From NCBI RefSeq assembly GCF_011065895.1, contig NZ_JAALCR010000003.1:1-64000 (forward strand): a stretch of 64,000 nucleotides of DNA, in the 5' to 3' direction. This DNA is from Paludisphaera rhizosphaerae (GTDB lineage: Bacteria; Planctomycetota; Planctomycetia; Isosphaerales; Isosphaeraceae). Numbering within the stretch: position 1 is the first letter of the stretch; each line of letters starts with the position of its first letter. Positions 8,795-17,980 of this stretch are shown here, one piece after another. Position numbers and translations under genes: made by a program. Under the pieces are notes generated by a model. That model ran no database searches and was not told the DNA's origin. It saw only the letters and a list, made by a program, of their open reading frames with translations.

Positions 8795-9952
8795 ATGCCA
8801 AACCAGTCGAGCGGAGAATGCTCTGATGACGACCAATCCGGTTACGGGATTCGGCTGGACGTTGGATCGGTTTACGACGCCGTGGTGTTCGGCGGAGGTC
8901 CGGCGGGCGCCGCCGCGGCGCTCGAGCTAACCCGCCGAGGTGCGACGGTAATCCTTCTAGAGCGGTCTCGCTACGACCTTCGCCGGGTCGGTGAGACCCT
9001 CTCTCCAGAGGCGGCGGGATGGCTCGTACGACTCGGTCTGGGGAACGCCGTCCCCGCCCGCCACGGCCTGCCCTCGCCCGGGGTGGTCGCCGCTTGGGAC
9101 TCGGACGAACCGGTCGAGACTGATTTCCTCTTTGCGGCTCGCGGGCATGGCTGGCACGTGGATCGGACCCGTTTCGACGCCGATCTCGTCGATGCCGCAG
9201 AGGCCGCAGGGGCTCAGGTGTTTCGGGGAGCCCGGCCCCGTGACTTCCGTCGAGCAGGGCATGGTTGGCGTGTGAACGTCGAGATCGGGGGCCGCGGAGT
9301 CGAACTCTCCGCCCGATGGCTGCTCGACGCCACAGGCCGCGCCGGGTGGCTCACGCGACGACTGGGTGTAAAACCGGACCTGACCGACCCATTGATCGCC
9401 GTTGTCGCCCGGTTCGACCATGCAATAGGTCCCGATCGGCGTCTCCTCGTCGAGGCCGTCCTCGGCGGTTGGTGGTATCTCGCCCCGCTGCCCGACGCGC
9501 GAGGAGTGGCGGTCTTCCTCACGGACGCGGACCTGCTCCGGCCCGAGGGCGCGGTAAGCGCCTGGAAGCGCGGACTGTCAGCATCTCGGCTGATCCACGA
9601 GCGGTTGGGAGAAGGTCGCCCTGCCGAAGTTCGCGTCGTGGCCGCCGGAACTCGCTGGACCGGAACCGTGGCCGGCCCCGGCTGGCTGGCGATCGGGGAC
9701 TCGACCTTGGCCCATGACCCGCTGACCGGCTCTGGCGTTGGCCAGGCCCTTGCCGCTGGTTGGGAAGGTGCCGCGGCCGTTGCCTCGACCGACGACGGCG
9801 ACGCCGATGCCATCCCCGAGTATCAGCGGTCGGCCGAAGCGAAGTTCGGCGAGTACATCCGACAGTGCCGAGCGATGTACCGACGGGCTGCTCGTTGGCC
9901 GACCGATCCATTTTGGAGTCGACGGCTCGCGGCCGGAGATCATTCGGTGTAG
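8795..9952 (+). CDS. LodB/GoxB-like FAD-dependent oxidoreductase
   Basis: This 385-residue flavoprotein belongs to the geranylgeranyl-reductase/tryptophan-halogenase superfamily. The FAD-binding Rossmann motif VFGGGPAGAAAALELTRRG is at about residues 31-49. The second FAD motif, GWLAIGDSTLAHDPLTGSG, lies at about residue 295. LodB and GoxB are flavoproteins needed to build the tryptophylquinone of LodA and GoxA, and normally sit beside the oxidase gene. Here it is divergent from the operon with the LodA-like gene, with two genes (sugar dehydrogenase-like and VioB-like) lying between. That context makes the maturation role likely. The first 25 residues are not conserved-looking, so the true start may be slightly downstream of 8795. 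Confidence 0.78.
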   Translation: MPNQSSGECSDDDQSGYGIRLDVGSVYDAVVFGGGPAGAAAALELTRRGATVILLERSRYDLRRVGETLSPEAAGWLVRLGLGNAVPARHGLPSPGVVAAWDSDEPVETDFLFAARGHGWHVDRTRFDADLVDAAEAAGAQVFRGARPRDFRRAGHGWRVNVEIGGRGVELSARWLLDATGRAGWLTRRLGVKPDLTDPLIAVVARFDHAIGPDRRLLVEAVLGGWWYLAPLPDARGVAVFLTDADLLRPEGAVSAWKRGLSASRLIHERLGEGRPAEVRVVAAGTRWTGTVAGPGWLAIGDSTLAHDPLTGSGVGQALAAGWEGAAAVASTDDGDADAIPEYQRSAEAKFGEYIRQCRAMYRRAARWPTDPFWSRRLAAGDHSV

Positions 9953-10713
9953 GACTCCATCATGCGTCGTCCAGCCGATTCGCCGCCCAGCGTGGACCTG
10001 CGACGGGAGTCGCCGCCGATTCGGTGGATTCGCCCTCGTGAACTGGGTAAGTCCTGGACCGGTCCTTCCATTCTTGCTCGTCGATTTCACGGCGGGAGGT
10101 CGACGAACTAGCAATTCCGGCAGGTTCGGTCAGCCCCGGATCGAGCATCTCCGAACCACCCAATCGCTCGATCAGAAATACTGATCGTGCGCCATCCTAT
10201 GATTTAGAGGGCGCACTTTGACAATTCGGTTTCGGTGTTGGATTACGCGAGGGCTCTTGCCTCGGTTTGCGGCATCGGATCGAACGAAGCCGCCGAGCGC
10301 GGCCGAAATCCAGATATAAAACGTTGTAATATAGCAATTTGCGTCGACCGACCTCAGCCGTTGACGCCTGCGAGGGAACCCAATCGGACCCAAACCGCAG
10401 AACGATTCGGCGGGCGGTCGGCCACCAAAGTCGACGGCGGGTCGGACCGCATCGACGCGGCTGCTAGGGACGCCAGGGCGACTGGTAAGGATCGAGCGCG
10501 TGGGAAGCTCCGAACCGGGGAACGGCTTCAACGACGGCAGGCTCGAAATCTGGCCGAACGAACCCAACGGAATGGCCGTCAACCGATTATGCAACAAGGT
10601 TTTAAGGAATTCGCACGGGGCACGCTTTCGACGAACGAAGCCGCCGTCGGCGGACGGCGTCGGCGTGGCTTGGGGATGTGGGATCAGCATTGACCGGAAG
10701 GAGAGCGGGCGGC
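9953..10713. other. Intergenic stretch without a convincing gene
   Basis: Short frames occur on both strands but read as Arg/Pro/Gly-rich shadows without domain signatures. An AT-rich patch at 10310-10340 stands out. Two copies of CGAACGAAGCC lie at 10281-10291 and 10632-10642; the same motif recurs in other gaps of this window. A candidate promoter is listed separately. Confidence 0.5.
10218..10246 (+). promoter_or_regulatory. Possible sigma-70 type promoter
   Basis: A perfect TTGACA at 10218-10223 is followed after 17 bp by GATTAC at 10241-10246, which fits TATAAT at only three positions. It points towards the hydrolase gene but lies about 470 bp upstream of it, so assignment to that gene is weak. 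Confidence 0.25.
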
Positions 10714-12759
10714 ATGATCCCGGTGCCGGGGGCGGTGCGCCGGGCCCTGGAATCGCGGTCGCCGGCCGCCTTCCGAAATCTAGGCGCAAACCGGGGTCGA
10801 GGGAGTGGCCCGATTATGCCGATCGCTCACGTCGTCCTGGCGGCCGCTGCGCTGGTGGGATGGTCGGACATCACGATCCAGGCTTCGCGCGGCGATCGCG
10901 GGTTCTCCGCCTCGCACCCCTACGTCGTCGCCATCGACCGGCCCAGCCCCCGGACGCTGGAGACTCTCAAGCGATACGACCTGGAAAGGCGGTATCGCAA
11001 GGATCCCGAGCACACGCTGCTGAGCCTGGAGAAGTTCGCCCGAGCCCAGCCCAGCGCCGAGCTGGTCTACGCCCTGGCCGAGCTTTCCTGGATCGACGCC
11101 GGCCGCAACGAGCGCTGGCACAAGGCGGTCGCGATGGGCCGCTACCTGGACGCCGTCGCCTACGCTCACGACTACCTGTTCGACCCGGAGCTGGCCAACG
11201 GCCGAGGGCCCACCGATCCCCGCTATCGGCTCGCCTGCGAGCTATACAATGCGGCTCTCGAACGGGTCATCCGCTCCGCCCAGGAATCGGGGCCGATCAC
11301 CCCCCAGGGGAACATCAAGCTCAAGGTCGGAGAGAAGGACCAGGAGCTGAACGTCGTCGTTCGCAGCACCTCGTGGAAACCGACCGACGTCCACAAGCTG
11401 CTGCCTTGCAGCGACTTCGAGATCTACGGCCTGGCCACCAGTCGGAACCAGTACGGCCTGGGCGTCCCGCTGGTCGCCGTCCGCGAGAGCGACCCCAAGG
11501 CGACCGAGAAGGCCCCCGGCGAGAAATTCTACCCTCCCGAGATGGCCTTCCCCCTGACCGCCTTCATCGCACCCAACTCAAGGCTCCGCGACCCGACCGA
11601 GGACGTCAACCAGACCCGCCAGTGCACGCTCCAACTGGTCGACCCGATCGCTTACCAGTTCGCGACCGAGCAGATCGCCTTCGAGACCGACCTGACCACT
11701 CCCCTGGCCTACATGTGGTCTCGGACAGACCTGGAGAAGTTCCGCTGGTCCGGCCTGATGCGTCCCGAGGCCGCCCTGGAGCGGGCCAACCTTCTGCTCA
11801 TCCGCCCCTACGAGCCCGGCAAGATCCCGGTCGTGATGGTCCACGGCCTGATCAGCAGCCCCCTGGCCTGGATCCCGATGCTCGACGAGCTCCAGCGCGA
11901 CCCGGCCATCCGCGAGCGCTACCAGTTCCTGCTGTTCATGTACCCGACCGGCGTTCCCCTGCCGATCGCCGCCGCCACCCTGCGAGACTCGCTCACCCAG
12001 GCCAAGGCCCTGTACAACCCCGACGGTCGCGACCCGGCCTTCGACCACATGGTCCTGCTCGGCCACTCCATGGGAGGTCTCCTCAGTCACTGCATGACGG
12101 TCTCCAGCGGCGATGAACTCTGGCAGCTCAACTCGGACCAGTCGTTCGACGACATCCTCGGCCCGCCCGACGTCCTGGCCCAGCTCAGGCGGCTGCTGTT
12201 CTTCGAGCCCGAACCGTTCGTGAAGCGGGTCGTCTTCCTGGCAACGCCGCACCGGGGGTCGGACCTGGGCAAGAACCTCATCGGCCGGGTGAGTACCAGC
12301 TTCATCTCCGACCCCGACTACATCCACAAGCTCCTGAGCCAACTGGTGAAGGACAACCCCGACGCCTTCAACCGCAAGTTCCGCCGATTCCCGACCAGCA
12401 TCGAAACGCTGGCGACCGACTCCCCGATCCTCACGGCGATCCTCGACATGAAGCCCGCGACCGACGTCGCCTACCACTCGATCATCGGCTCGATCCGCCC
12501 CGACGACCGTCGCCAGACCACCGACGGCGTCGTGCCGTATCGCAGCTCGCATCTGGACGGGGTCGCCTCCGAGAAGATCGTCCGGTCCGACCATGGCGTC
12601 CAGAAAGACCCCCTGGCCATCCGCGAGGTCCGCCGGATCCTCCATGAGCACCTCGGCCTGAAGAGCCCGAACCCACGCGACGACGCCCCGATCGCCGCCG
12701 CCGGAGAGGACCCCGGCCTCCCCGCCATCCCCGCAAACGAGGTGAGCACCCCGCGATAA
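10714..12759 (+). CDS. Alpha/beta hydrolase (lipase/esterase-like), membrane-anchored or exported
   Basis: This is a 681-residue protein. The C-terminal half has an alpha/beta hydrolase core: VVMVHGLISSPLAW (oxyanion HG), MVLLGHSMGGLLSH (nucleophile Ser in GHSMGG), FLATPHRGSDLG, then an acid and a late His in SDHGVQKD. These serine hydrolases cleave esters or act as acyltransferases. The N-terminal half (about 370 residues) is helical and TPR-like, without a known domain. A hydrophobic segment, MPIAHVVLAAAALVGW, follows a basic stretch, consistent with an anchor or a late signal peptide. The start at 10714 has AAGGAG upstream; 10678 and 10816 (directly before the hydrophobic segment) are alternatives. 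The substrate is unknown. Confidence 0.75.
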   Translation: MIPVPGAVRRALESRSPAAFRNLGANRGRGSGPIMPIAHVVLAAAALVGWSDITIQASRGDRGFSASHPYVVAIDRPSPRTLETLKRYDLERRYRKDPEHTLLSLEKFARAQPSAELVYALAELSWIDAGRNERWHKAVAMGRYLDAVAYAHDYLFDPELANGRGPTDPRYRLACELYNAALERVIRSAQESGPITPQGNIKLKVGEKDQELNVVVRSTSWKPTDVHKLLPCSDFEIYGLATSRNQYGLGVPLVAVRESDPKATEKAPGEKFYPPEMAFPLTAFIAPNSRLRDPTEDVNQTRQCTLQLVDPIAYQFATEQIAFETDLTTPLAYMWSRTDLEKFRWSGLMRPEAALERANLLLIRPYEPGKIPVVMVHGLISSPLAWIPMLDELQRDPAIRERYQFLLFMYPTGVPLPIAAATLRDSLTQAKALYNPDGRDPAFDHMVLLGHSMGGLLSHCMTVSSGDELWQLNSDQSFDDILGPPDVLAQLRRLLFFEPEPFVKRVVFLATPHRGSDLGKNLIGRVSTSFISDPDYIHKLLSQLVKDNPDAFNRKFRRFPTSIETLATDSPILTAILDMKPATDVAYHSIIGSIRPDDRRQTTDGVVPYRSSHLDGVASEKIVRSDHGVQKDPLAIREVRRILHEHLGLKSPNPRDDAPIAAAGEDPGLPAIPANEVSTPR

Positions 12760-12893
12760 TCGCCGTCGACCTCCGAAGTCACTCCCGAGGAAATCGGCTT
12801 TCGACAGAGAATTTACTGGACATAACGCCACTCAACGCCGATATTCCCACTCGCATCTCCTGATCACGCGAACACGTTCAACGAGGAGGGAGC

Positions 12894-13454
12894 ATGAGGA
12901 CGTCGTTACGACTCGTCGCCGCAGGGATCCTGGCTTCGGCCGCAGGTTCGGCTTTTGCCCAGGAGGCCACGAAGCCGACCCCCGAGCACCTGGCAATGGC
13001 CAAGGCGGCCGGCGTCTGGGACGCGGAAGTCAAGATCTGGATGCAAGGCCCCGCCGCGCCGCCAGACGTCTCGAACGGGACCGAAGAGGTCACGCTCCTT
13101 CCGGGCGGCCTCTGGATGACCAGCAAATACGAAGGGAAGATGGGCGATCTCCCCTTCAGCGGCCGTGGGATTACGGGCTACGACCCCGTGAAGAAGAAGT
13201 TCGTCGAGGTCTGGGTCGACTCGACGGACCCGCACATGTTGATCCTCGAAGGCGATTACGACAAGGAGTCGAAGAGCCTCACCAGTTACGGCAAGGCGAC
13301 CGAGCCCCGCTCCGGCAAGCCGTACGACGTCAAGACGGTCACCACGCACAAGGGGGACGACGAACGGGGATTCGTCTTCTACATGAAGAACGACGAGACC
13401 CAGGGCGAGTACTACAAGCTGCTGGAGATGACCTATAAGCGCCGGAGCAAGTGA
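12894..13454 (+). CDS. Secreted DUF1579-family protein
   Basis: This 186-residue protein has a clear Sec signal peptide (MRTSLRLVAAGILASAAGSAFAQ, likely cleavage after AFA). The mature part resembles DUF1579 proteins: a WDAEVKIW start, a long central sheet with GGLWMTSKYEGKMGDLPFSGRGITGYDPVKKKF, and a late GDDERGFVFYMKN strand. The family is common in planctomycetes and its function is unknown; a small lipocalin-like barrel is expected. GAGGAGGGAGC precedes the ATG. It is followed by a promoter-like sequence for RNase Y, so it is probably monocistronic. Confidence 0.7.
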   Translation: MRTSLRLVAAGILASAAGSAFAQEATKPTPEHLAMAKAAGVWDAEVKIWMQGPAAPPDVSNGTEEVTLLPGGLWMTSKYEGKMGDLPFSGRGITGYDPVKKKFVEVWVDSTDPHMLILEGDYDKESKSLTSYGKATEPRSGKPYDVKTVTTHKGDDERGFVFYMKNDETQGEYYKLLEMTYKRRSK

Positions 13455-13466
13455 TCCGGCGGGCGA

Positions 13467-13494
13467 TTGACCGCGCCGGCCCTTCTGATAGAGT
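13467..13494 (+). promoter_or_regulatory. Predicted sigma-70 promoter upstream of RNase Y
   Basis: TTGACC at 13467-13472, a 16-bp spacer and TAGAGT at 13489-13494. The -10 box and its flank (GATAGAGTA) are identical to those of the aminotransferase promoter at 28424-28451, with the same spacing, which strengthens both predictions. Confidence 0.55.
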
Positions 13495-13620
13495 AGAGCC
13501 TGCATCTTGCGCGCCGAACGGGCCTACGGGTCCGTTCGCGTCCCGGTCGTCCGGGAGGCCGGCCGACGGCTCGACCGGACCGCAGTCGCTGGTTGGACAG
13601 ACCTGGAAAGGCCGCGCGGA

Positions 13621-15180
13621 GTGTCTGGAGAGCAGTTGATCGGAGCCCTGGTCGGGCTGGTCCTGGGGGCCTTCGGGACCTGGGCGGCCACCCACTTTTC
13701 CGGTCGGCTCCGCGCGTCCACCGGTCGCGGCCTGGTCGACCGAATGCTTGAGGAGGCCCGCGGCCAGGCCGAAGGCATGCGCCGGCAGGCGGAACTCGCC
13801 GCCCGCGAGGAGACCCTCCAGCGCCGGCAGGTTCTGGAAGCCGAGGTCGACGAGTCGCGAAAGGCCCTCCGAGACCACGAACGCCGCCTTGAAAAGCGTG
13901 GCGACCTGCTCGATCAGCAGCTCGAATTGCTGAGCAAGAAGGAGCGCGACCTCGACGAGGTCGGCCGCGCTCAGACCGAGAAAGAGGCTCAGATCGCCGC
14001 GGGCCGTCGCGAGGTCGCGCGACTGGAGGAGCGTCGACTCGAGGAACTCCAGCGCGTCGGCGGGCTCTCGGTCGAAGAAGCCCGGCGACTTCTGATGACG
14101 CGTCTCGAGGATGAACTCAAAGCCGAGGCCGGCGAGCGCATCCTGCGTCACGAGGCCCACGTCCGGGAAGGCTGCCGCGACCGGGCCGTGGAGGTCCTGG
14201 CGGTCGCCATCCAGCGGTTCGCCGCCGCCCATACGGCCGAGGTCACCGTCAGCACGGTCGACATCCCCAACGACGAGATGAAGGGCCGGATCATCGGTCG
14301 CGAAGGCCGCAACATCCGGGCCTTCGAGAAGGCCACCGGGGTCGACGTGGTGGTGGACGACACGCCGGGCGTCGTGATCGTCACCGGCTTCGACAGCGTC
14401 CGCCGCGAGGTCGCCAAGCTCGCTCTGGAGCGACTCATCCAGGACGGCCGCATCCACCCCTCGCGGATCGAGGAGATCGTCCGGGACACCCAGGACGAAC
14501 TCGACCAGCACATCCTCAAGGTCGGCCGCGACGCGGCCCGAGAGGCCGACGTGGTCGGCCTGCATGAGAAGGTCCTCGACTACCTGGGCAAGCTCAAGTT
14601 CCGCACCAGCTATTCCCAGAACGTGCTGCGGCACTCGATCGAGGTCGCCTTCCTGACCGGGATGATGGCCGAGGAGATCGGTCTCGACGGCGCCCTCGGC
14701 CGTCGCTGCGGCCTGCTGCACGACATCGGCAAGGCGGCCGACCACGAGATGGAGGGGGGCCACCCGAGCGTCGGCGCCGAGTTGCTCCGTCGCTACGGCG
14801 AAGGGAAAGAGGTCGTCCACGCCGCGCTCGGCCACCACGACGACCTTCGCCTGGACGCGCCTTACACGGTCCTCGTCGCCGCCGCCGACGCCATCAGCGC
14901 CAGCCGCCCCGGGGCCCGTCGCGAGACCCTGGAGAAGTACGTCCGAAGGTTGGAGGAGTTGGAGTCGCTGGCCCTGGGATTCCCGGGAGTCGAGCAGGCT
15001 TACGCGATCCAGGCGGGCCGAGAGGTCCGCGTCATCGTGGACAGTCAGCAACTCGACGACGCCTCGTCGGCCGCCCTCTGCCGGGACATTGCCAAGGCCA
15101 TCCAGGCCCAGCTCACCTACCCGGGCGAGGTCAAGGTGACCGTCCTCCGCGAAAGCCGCAGCGTCGAATACGCCCGATGA
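13621..15180 (+). CDS. rny: Ribonuclease Y
   Basis: This is a 519-residue protein, the usual length for RNase Y, a membrane-bound endoribonuclease that initiates mRNA decay. From the N-terminus it has one transmembrane helix ([19 protein letters not shown]), a long coiled coil rich in Glu/Arg (about residues 40-200), a KH domain with [22 protein letters not shown], and an HD domain with [12 protein letters not shown] and ALGHHDD. The GTG at 13621 begins [12 protein letters not shown] directly before the membrane helix. An upstream TTG at 13507 would add an Arg-rich extension and sits too close to the predicted promoter. YmdB follows 28 bp downstream, the classic rny-ymdB arrangement. Confidence 0.93.
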   Translation: MSGEQLIGALVGLVLGAFGTWAATHFSGRLRASTGRGLVDRMLEEARGQAEGMRRQAELAAREETLQRRQVLEAEVDESRKALRDHERRLEKRGDLLDQQLELLSKKERDLDEVGRAQTEKEAQIAAGRREVARLEERRLEELQRVGGLSVEEARRLLMTRLEDELKAEAGERILRHEAHVREGCRDRAVEVLAVAIQRFAAAHTAEVTVSTVDIPNDEMKGRIIGREGRNIRAFEKATGVDVVVDDTPGVVIVTGFDSVRREVAKLALERLIQDGRIHPSRIEEIVRDTQDELDQHILKVGRDAAREADVVGLHEKVLDYLGKLKFRTSYSQNVLRHSIEVAFLTGMMAEEIGLDGALGRRCGLLHDIGKAADHEMEGGHPSVGAELLRRYGEGKEVVHAALGHHDDLRLDAPYTVLVAAADAISASRPGARRETLEKYVRRLEELESLALGFPGVEQAYAIQAGREVRVIVDSQQLDDASSAALCRDIAKAIQAQLTYPGEVKVTVLRESRSVEYAR

Positions 15181-15208
15181 TCCCCCAGCGTCGAGAGCGA
15201 GCCGGACG

Positions 15209-16063
15209 TTGAACCCTCTGAAAATCCTGTTCATCGGCGACGTCGTCGGCGGCCCGGGCCGCAAGATCGTCTCACAGGTCCTGCCCCGGCTGATCCGTCG
15301 CTGGGGCCTCGGGCTGGTGGTCTGCAACGCCGAGAACTCCGCCGGGGGCTCCGGGCTGACGCTTCGCTGCTATGAGGAGCTGATCGACGCCGGGGTCGAC
15401 GTCATGACGATGGGCGACCACGTCTATCGCAAGGACGAGATCCACCAGATCTTCGACCAGACCGACCGCGTCCTCAAGCCGGCGAACTTCCCCTCGGATT
15501 CTCCCGGCCCCGACCTGGCGCTCGTCGAGGCCCGCGACGGGACGCTCGCGGCCGTCTTCTCGGTCCTGGGACGGACCTTCATGAAGCCCGTCGACTGCCC
15601 TTTCCGGGCGGCCGACCGGGTGCTGGAGCGGATCGCCCCCTCAGTCCGGGTCGTCTTCGTCGACGTTCACGCCGAGGCCACCAGCGACAAGCAGCTCCTT
15701 GGACGCTATCTCGACGGCCGCGTTTCCGCCGTTTTGGGGACGCACACCCACGTCGCCACGGCCGACGAACAGGTGCTCCCGGGCGGCACAGCCTTTCAGG
15801 CGGACGTCGGCATGACGGGCCCCCACGACGGAATCCTCGGCCGCCGGTACGACCGGGTGTTGAGCGCCACGCTCTCAAACGTCCCCACCCACTTCGACGT
15901 GGCCGTCGGCGATCCGCGACTCAATGGAGCCCTGGTCAGCATCGATCCATCGAACGGCCGGGCGATGGCGATCCAACGCGTCTCCATCAACCAGCATGAC
16001 GCCCAGCGTATCCTTAACGACGCGCCCGATCAGCCTGCCGACCCGTCGCTTCCACGGTCCTGA
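15209..16063 (+). CDS. ymdB: YmdB-family metallophosphoesterase
   Basis: This 284-residue protein belongs to the TIGR00282/YmdB family of di-iron cyclic-nucleotide phosphodiesterases that act on 2',3'-cyclic nucleotides. Metal-binding motifs are visible: ILFIGDVVGGPGRK (Asp), VCNAENSAGG (Asn-Glu), MGDHVYRKDEI (Asp-His), VDVHAEATSDK and GTHTHVATAD (His-x-His), and DVGMTGPHDGILG. The start is a TTG at 15209, needed to include the first metal motif; GAGAGCGAG lies upstream. It sits in one operon with RNase Y, consistent with a shared role in RNA turnover. Confidence 0.9.
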   Translation: MNPLKILFIGDVVGGPGRKIVSQVLPRLIRRWGLGLVVCNAENSAGGSGLTLRCYEELIDAGVDVMTMGDHVYRKDEIHQIFDQTDRVLKPANFPSDSPGPDLALVEARDGTLAAVFSVLGRTFMKPVDCPFRAADRVLERIAPSVRVVFVDVHAEATSDKQLLGRYLDGRVSAVLGTHTHVATADEQVLPGGTAFQADVGMTGPHDGILGRRYDRVLSATLSNVPTHFDVAVGDPRLNGALVSIDPSNGRAMAIQRVSINQHDAQRILNDAPDQPADPSLPRS

Positions 16064-16064
16064 C

Positions 16065-17060
16065 TCACCGCCCGTCCGCCGCGCGACGCAGCCGGATAAG
16101 CCCGCGCTCAAGGCCATCGGCCACCGCCTGTTGATCCTCAAAGGCTCGCCGTTCCAGGAACCGCCATCGCACCCAGCGCTCGCCGATCAGGACGTCTGCC
16201 AATCTCTCGAACGCCGCCGCCGCCTCCAGTTCCCCAGGCTCCAGCACGCGGAGCCGACGATAAGCCGACAGGCCCGCATCGCGAAGCTCATCACCTTCGG
16301 GACGAGGTAGCCACTCGCCCATCAGTCGAGCCAGGTCGGCGGCGATCGTCTCCACATCCATCGCCCCGAAATCGACCAGACCAACAAGCGCATCACCGGC
16401 GAACAGGAAGTGCTCCGGCCTTGCGTCGCGGAGGCAGGGTTGCAGTCGGTAGCTCATCGAACAGGCGGTGGTTACACCCGCCAGCACGTCCGGAGCGAAC
16501 GCCTTCGCCAATCCCAACCACTCGAACGCGAGCCGAACGCGGGGAGTGTCGCTGTCAGCGGCGACGGCCCTTTCAAGCACGTCGAATCCACCGCCGACGA
16601 GTCGTCGCAACTCATCGCGATGGACGAGCAAGCCAGGGCTCGGCCCCAGAACCGACTCATGACGGCCGAGCCGCACGTGGAAGGCGGCCAGTCCCTCGAA
16701 CGCAGCGCGGACATGCCCCACGGCGGGGGGGCCCCCCATGTCGGGCGTCCCCTTCAGCCATGGGGTCACTTCCCAGCCTCGCCCAGCGATCCACAGACAC
16801 GTCGAACCGTCGTTCGCCGCGATGGGCCGAGGGACGAACGGCAGGTCGACCCCACGAAGCCACGCATGAATCCGCTCGACCCGCGAATGAGCGACGGAAG
16901 CCGGCCAGACTCGCAGCACGCGAGCTCCGCCGATAGCCTCGAATCGCCAGAGCCTCGATCCGCTGAGTCCCCCTCCGCCGCCCAGCGGGACCGGCTCAGA
17001 TAGGGGACGTTCTCGCGCGGGGAACTGGTCGAGCACCTCGCGGATGGATTCGTCGCTCAT
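16065..17060 (-). CDS. Aminoglycoside-phosphotransferase-fold kinase
   Basis: This is a 331-residue protein of the APH/choline-kinase-like superfamily. An ATP-loop-like start (PLGGGGGLSGSRLWRF) is followed by VLRVWP, the Brenner-type catalytic motif CLRDARPEHFLF (Asp, with His in the usual Asn position) and LVDFGAMD as the DFG-type metal site. The substrate is unknown; antibiotic resistance should not be assumed. Its ATG overlaps the stop of the acyltransferase gene (ATGA, 17057-17060), so the two are translationally coupled. Joint action on a lipid or amino-alcohol substrate is a guess. Confidence 0.75.
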   Translation of the reverse strand: MSDESIREVLDQFPARERPLSEPVPLGGGGGLSGSRLWRFEAIGGARVLRVWPASVAHSRVERIHAWLRGVDLPFVPRPIAANDGSTCLWIAGRGWEVTPWLKGTPDMGGPPAVGHVRAAFEGLAAFHVRLGRHESVLGPSPGLLVHRDELRRLVGGGFDVLERAVAADSDTPRVRLAFEWLGLAKAFAPDVLAGVTTACSMSYRLQPCLRDARPEHFLFAGDALVGLVDFGAMDVETIAADLARLMGEWLPRPEGDELRDAGLSAYRRLRVLEPGELEAAAAFERLADVLIGERWVRWRFLERRAFEDQQAVADGLERGLIRLRRAADGR

Positions 17061-17851
17061 TCGACGGAGCCGACGCCGGCCGTCGCCTGGCGCGGTGTCG
17101 GTTGAACCTCGCTCGCCAGACTCCGCGCCTGAAGCTCACGGAAGGCGGCGTCGAACCGCCTGCAGACCTGGGCGAGCACCTCCTTGTCGGCGGCCTGGTC
17201 GGGATGGAAGTCCGATAGGTCGATCGGAGGCCCGAACAACACCCGTGAGCGAGACGGACGCCAGAGCGAGGGGCCGATGTCGATCGTCGCAGGCGTCCCC
17301 GAGATGAACGCCGGGACGACGGGAGCCCCCGAGCGGACCGCCAGAAACGCGGCTCCCGACCGCATCGGTCCCAACGCTCGACCGGACTCGGGCGTGATCC
17401 GTCCTTCGGGGAAGACCGGCAACACCCTGCCCTCCTCCAGCGCTCTGAGGGCCGCACGCGTGGCGCGGATGTCTCGACCGTCTCGATCGACGGGGATGCA
17501 GCCCGTCCTGACGCAGAAGCGGTGGACGAGCGGAAGCTCGTACATCTCGCGGGCGATGATGAAGCCCAGCAGCCGCTGGCATCGCGCCTGGAGCAGAAGG
17601 TGATCGATGCAGCAGGTGTGATTGGCGATGAGGATCGCCGGCCCCGCATCAGGAAGCGGCGCCCAACCTTCGAAGGGCAGGCGATGCCAGACGCGGCAGT
17701 AGGTCCGGCCCAACCACCAGAGCGGTACAAGGCCCACTTCGATGTCGCCGACCCAGTAGGCTGCTCGCCGGGAAGCTGGTCGCCCCGGACGGAGCAACGC
17801 AGGCACGAGCAGCAGAGCCGCGGTCAGAACGATGAGAGTCCATGCGCTCAT
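17057..17851 (-). CDS. 1-acylglycerol-3-phosphate acyltransferase-like (PlsC) protein
   Basis: This 264-residue protein has an N-terminal membrane helix (MSAWTLIVLTAALLLVPALL). It carries the PlsC signature blocks NHTCCID (His-x4-Asp, catalytic), GCIPVDRDGRD, VFPEGRITPESG and VPAFISGTP. It would transfer an acyl chain to lysophosphatidate or a related lipid at the inner membrane. The ATG at 17851 precedes the membrane helix directly; an upstream start at 17935 would add 28 Arg-rich residues. It is coupled by ATGA overlap to the kinase-fold gene downstream. Confidence 0.85.
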   Translation of the reverse strand: MSAWTLIVLTAALLLVPALLRPGRPASRRAAYWVGDIEVGLVPLWWLGRTYCRVWHRLPFEGWAPLPDAGPAILIANHTCCIDHLLLQARCQRLLGFIIAREMYELPLVHRFCVRTGCIPVDRDGRDIRATRAALRALEEGRVLPVFPEGRITPESGRALGPMRSGAAFLAVRSGAPVVPAFISGTPATIDIGPSLWRPSRSRVLFGPPIDLSDFHPDQAADKEVLAQVCRRFDAAFRELQARSLASEVQPTPRQATAGVGSVE

Positions 17852-17980
17852 GGCGATCCGCCGCGGGGAAGCATCAGGAGACGAGGCGAATCCCCGTCTC
17901 CATTCATCGGACCACCCCAGGCGGCGGCAGGTCAAGTGCAGGGCTTGAGAACGCCCCGGCGAATCAGCGGAAAGCGCCGA

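Noticed and set aside
10172-10789. Open frames of 150-205 codons in the gap before the hydrolase gene
   Set aside because: Arg/Pro-rich on both strands, without ribosome sites, overlapping the hydrolase start; no homologous domain recognised.
13339-15327. 662-codon frame opposite RNase Y
   Set aside because: Antisense to a gene with complete KH and HD domains; its composition follows from high GC at third codon positions.
16065-17060. Aminoglycoside resistance gene
   Set aside because: The fold matches the APH superfamily, but substrate-site similarity to resistance enzymes is not visible and the gene is coupled to a lipid acyltransferase gene.
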